From assembly GCF_036373705.1 (NCBI RefSeq), contig NC_089858.1, forward strand, positions 34,756,749 through 34,820,748: 64,000 nt of DNA, read 5' to 3'. How positions within the stretch are numbered: position 1 is the first letter of the stretch; each line of letters starts with the position of its first letter. This DNA is from Amia ocellicauda. Taxonomy: Eukaryota; Chordata; Actinopteri; Amiiformes; Amiidae. Position numbers and translations under genes: made by a program. The notes below the pieces were generated by a model, which saw only the letters and a program-made list of their open reading frames with translations, was not told the origin of the DNA and did not search any database. Positions 61,585-64,000 of the stretch are shown piece after piece.

Positions 61585-62459
61585 CAAGGCTGAGGATATC
61601 TCTGAACACAAGAGCACCATCTATTCACAGGATCACTGACAGCCACACACGCCCTGCCCTAGTCACCCATTAGTCAATCTAATCCACTGCACTGAGAGCT
61701 CACCGGACCGAGCTCTGAAGGGTGTTCAGTGCCGTGTGTTTCTCACGGACAGAATTCAACTATAAATAACAGCCTGTTTGTAGGAGGGACACTGGACTGA
61801 CATGATTGCAGCAGAATCTGGTAACAAACCTTTCTGCTCAACCTGCTTCCCCAGCTGTGTGTCGAGAGCACAGACTCAGGATCAGGCAAAGTCTAGAGAT
61901 GATGTTTTCTTTTCTCTCTTCGCGGGAAGAGGAAGTTTGCCAACAAATGCTGATTTAATCATTTAAAATGACTGTGCATCTCACATACATTTCCCAGTCT
62001 GTATAAATATATATAAATGAACAACATGCAGATCAAAGTTACAAAGAAAACTAATTATTTAATTATTTTATTTAATTATTTATTATATTTTTTTACTACT
62101 TACTGAAAAGAACACACTGCACTCACATGGACACTAGTGCTGCTGGTTAGACAGTGCAGGTGATCAGCAGGAACAGAGCCGGCAGAAACAGGACACAACG
62201 CACCAGCCTCCACTGCTGCCAAGAGCCGGCATTCACCATTTACAGCTGCTATCGATTCTTTCTTTAAAAAAGAAAAATGTTGCATAATATATTTTCTATC
62301 TGAGAAATCAACACACACTCACACTCTCTCTCACACACACAATACACAGCTACAGAGTACAATGAAAGGTCGGAGCCAGCTGTCTAAGCACAGTGAGTGC
62401 TTGGGGGTGGGAGTGGGGGTTCAGGAGCACCTGAAAGCAGGGCGTCACACTTTCTGGCC

Positions 62460-62508
62460 CTAGAGGCCCTGCAGTAACTTCAGATTGTCGTTACTGGCTT
62501 CACTGGTT
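62460..62508 (-). other. Possible last coding exon of a minus-strand gene
   Basis: The minus-strand acceptor gcacacctgcag is followed by a phase-2 entry and 15 codons ending NDNLKLLQGL, then TAG. It looks like a natural protein terminus, but I do not recognise it and see no preceding exon in the 1.5 kb to the window edge. Confidence 0.2.
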
Positions 62509-62832
62509 CTGCAGGTGTGCGGTATTGACACTGCAGGCTGTCAGACTCACAGGACACAGGACACTACCACACTCCCTTGTGAAAATGTCACACTAACCCA
62601 TTGTGCCATACGTCCCCACACAATCTCTGCCTGTCATCTTTTTTCTTTTACATTTATTTTCAGCAGCATTAAAGCCACAAGTTAGACTCATTTTAGCACC
62701 AAAGTCACGTGTCAGTTCTGCGCACTGTTTTAAAACCTCCCTTCTAGCTACTAGACACCAGCAAAGGCCTCCATTGCAGGCATGGCCGCAACCTCGCAAA
62801 AATCAAAAGTGATTCAATTAATTAAACAATCG

Positions 62833-62877
<45 letters not shown>

Positions 62878-63572
62878 TACTTTGATCTAATACCTAAACA
62901 ATCCCAGGCATCGCATCTCTGCCAGCACCCATTAATAATACAGGTGCCATGTAGTCCTCACTGTCCAACACAAGAGGGAGACATCGGGCCGGGGCGGCGG
63001 CTGGACACAGAGAAGAATGAAAGCCTTGGTAGCTTGTCATTCTCTGTCATCGCCAACAATAATCAAGGTGAGACAACACAGAAACACACATCCATCCTGA
63101 ATAACCTGCAGCCTGAAGAAGGTGTCCCTTCTGAAGGGGGGGCAGAAATCTAAAGCAGAAGGACAGCTTTTACAGACACCTGGCCCTGCAGGCTCCTGCA
63201 TGTCTGCCCCCGTCCTGTCCTGGGAGTACCTCCCGATCTTTAGCGGGTAATAAAATATTTCTTGAGAGCAGACATCAAACATCACTATTCTACAAGGGAG
63301 AGTGCAGTGCAGTGCAGGAGTACGGCACACACTGGGCTCCAGCTGTGGACAGGAGTCTGTCCTGCCTGTCTGTCTGTCTGTCCGTCCGTCCATCTGTCTG
63401 GGGCATATAAGCAGCCCCCCGACATGCAGACCCTCCCAGCCCTGACCTCACACTGCCAACATGTTCCTCTCCCATTTCACTTTGCTCTATCGGACTCCAC
63501 TTTACAACCAGTCTGTGCAATTAGAAATGTCAACAGTCTCCAACTCTTCCAGGTTTATCAGCTGTTAAAACA

Positions 63573-63574
63573 CA

Positions 63575-63658
<84 letters not shown>
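63573..63658. repeat. Compound (CT)n(CA)n(TA)n microsatellite
   Basis: Three adjoining dinucleotide blocks total about 86 bases. Confidence 0.95.
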
Positions 63659-63664
<6 letters not shown>

Positions 63665-64000
63665 GCTATGCAGGTAACCTCCTTATGTCAATACACTTAA
63701 TAGCAGCAAGGCCAAGCTTCTCAGAACGGCCTGAGGTTGGCGCTGGTCGACACACTGACCACACTGCCAGGAGGGCAACTGCACTCAACACACGGGCGGC
63801 CAGATTGGCTCACCTGGGGGGGCAGCTTGGCCCCACAGCTTACATATATTCCTGGGGTACATGAACACAGCTGTCCCTTAGCTAGCAAGGCCATTGAGGG
63901 AGTATGACCCTGGGACTTCGCAGTCATCTTTCTACTTAATGGCCAGACTGAAAGAATCCCATCCGGTTTCAGAAGCGTCTTTACGATTATGGAGTTAAAT

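Larger units (their letters stand above)
59853..64000. other. AT-rich right end of the window
   Basis: No recognised gene was found. The interval holds (AAT)n tracts at 60138-60188 and 61514-61580, an (ATT)n at 62838-62876 and a compound (CT)n(CA)n(TA)n at 63573-63658. The long AT-rich stretch at 59.9-62.4 kb could be a 3' UTR of a minus-strand gene, because a possible last coding exon lies at 62460-62508. Confidence 0.4.

Overview
The window reads as vertebrate nuclear DNA, most likely from a ray-finned fish. Its genes are split into short exons with GT-AG introns (and one AT-AC intron). It is rich in dinucleotide and (ATT)n microsatellites, Tc1/mariner elements, a V-SINE-like copy and LINE fragments. 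The protein sequences resemble fish orthologues; the ES1 protein in particular is very close to the zebrafish form as I remember it. The repeat mix makes me lean towards a non-teleost or early-branching teleost, but that is a guess. No prokaryotic, viral or CRISPR features were seen.

Layout, left to right. (1) 1-1689 (+): the last three coding exons of an IGSF9 (Turtle) family adhesion protein, entering from outside the window. (2) 6302-9218 (-): a complete seven-exon ES1/GATD3-type mitochondrial gene whose last intron is a textbook U12-type AT-AC intron. (3) 12978-16962 (+): complete seven-exon GINS4 (SLD5). (4) 17-28.4 kb: gene-poor DNA with LINE fragments, a CAGTA-rich tract and a decayed IS630/Tc1-type transposase. 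(5) 28.6-33.25 kb (+): a PPP1R3C-like glycogen-targeting subunit of PP1, with a CpG-rich promoter. (6) 36518-43704 (-): PHYHIP. (7) 46.6-53.9 kb (+): complete nine-exon POLR3D (RPC4), head-to-head with PHYHIP; a Tc1-like element sits in its intron 4. (8) 53.9-64 kb: repeat-rich DNA with a second Tc1 element, a Tc1-type MITE between inverted LINE pieces, NRF1/YY1/RFX promoter motifs, and weak evidence for one or two unrecognised minus-strand transcripts.

The genes do not form a pathway: they cover cell adhesion, mitochondria, DNA replication, glycogen metabolism, a peroxisomal-enzyme partner and Pol III transcription. PHYHIP beside POLR3D matches human 8p21.3 from memory, and GINS4 is also on human 8p, so part of the block looks like ancient synteny. 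All exon joins below were made by hand from splice sites and reading phase. They give proteins of 269, 222, 355, 334 and 397 residues, close to family lengths where I know them. The most unusual signals are the AT-AC intron with a duplicated decoy donor in the ES1 gene, an 88-bp near-perfect hairpin at 3425-3512, and a palindromic GCGCAGA-rich element shared by the first introns of GINS4 and the PPP1R3C-like gene.
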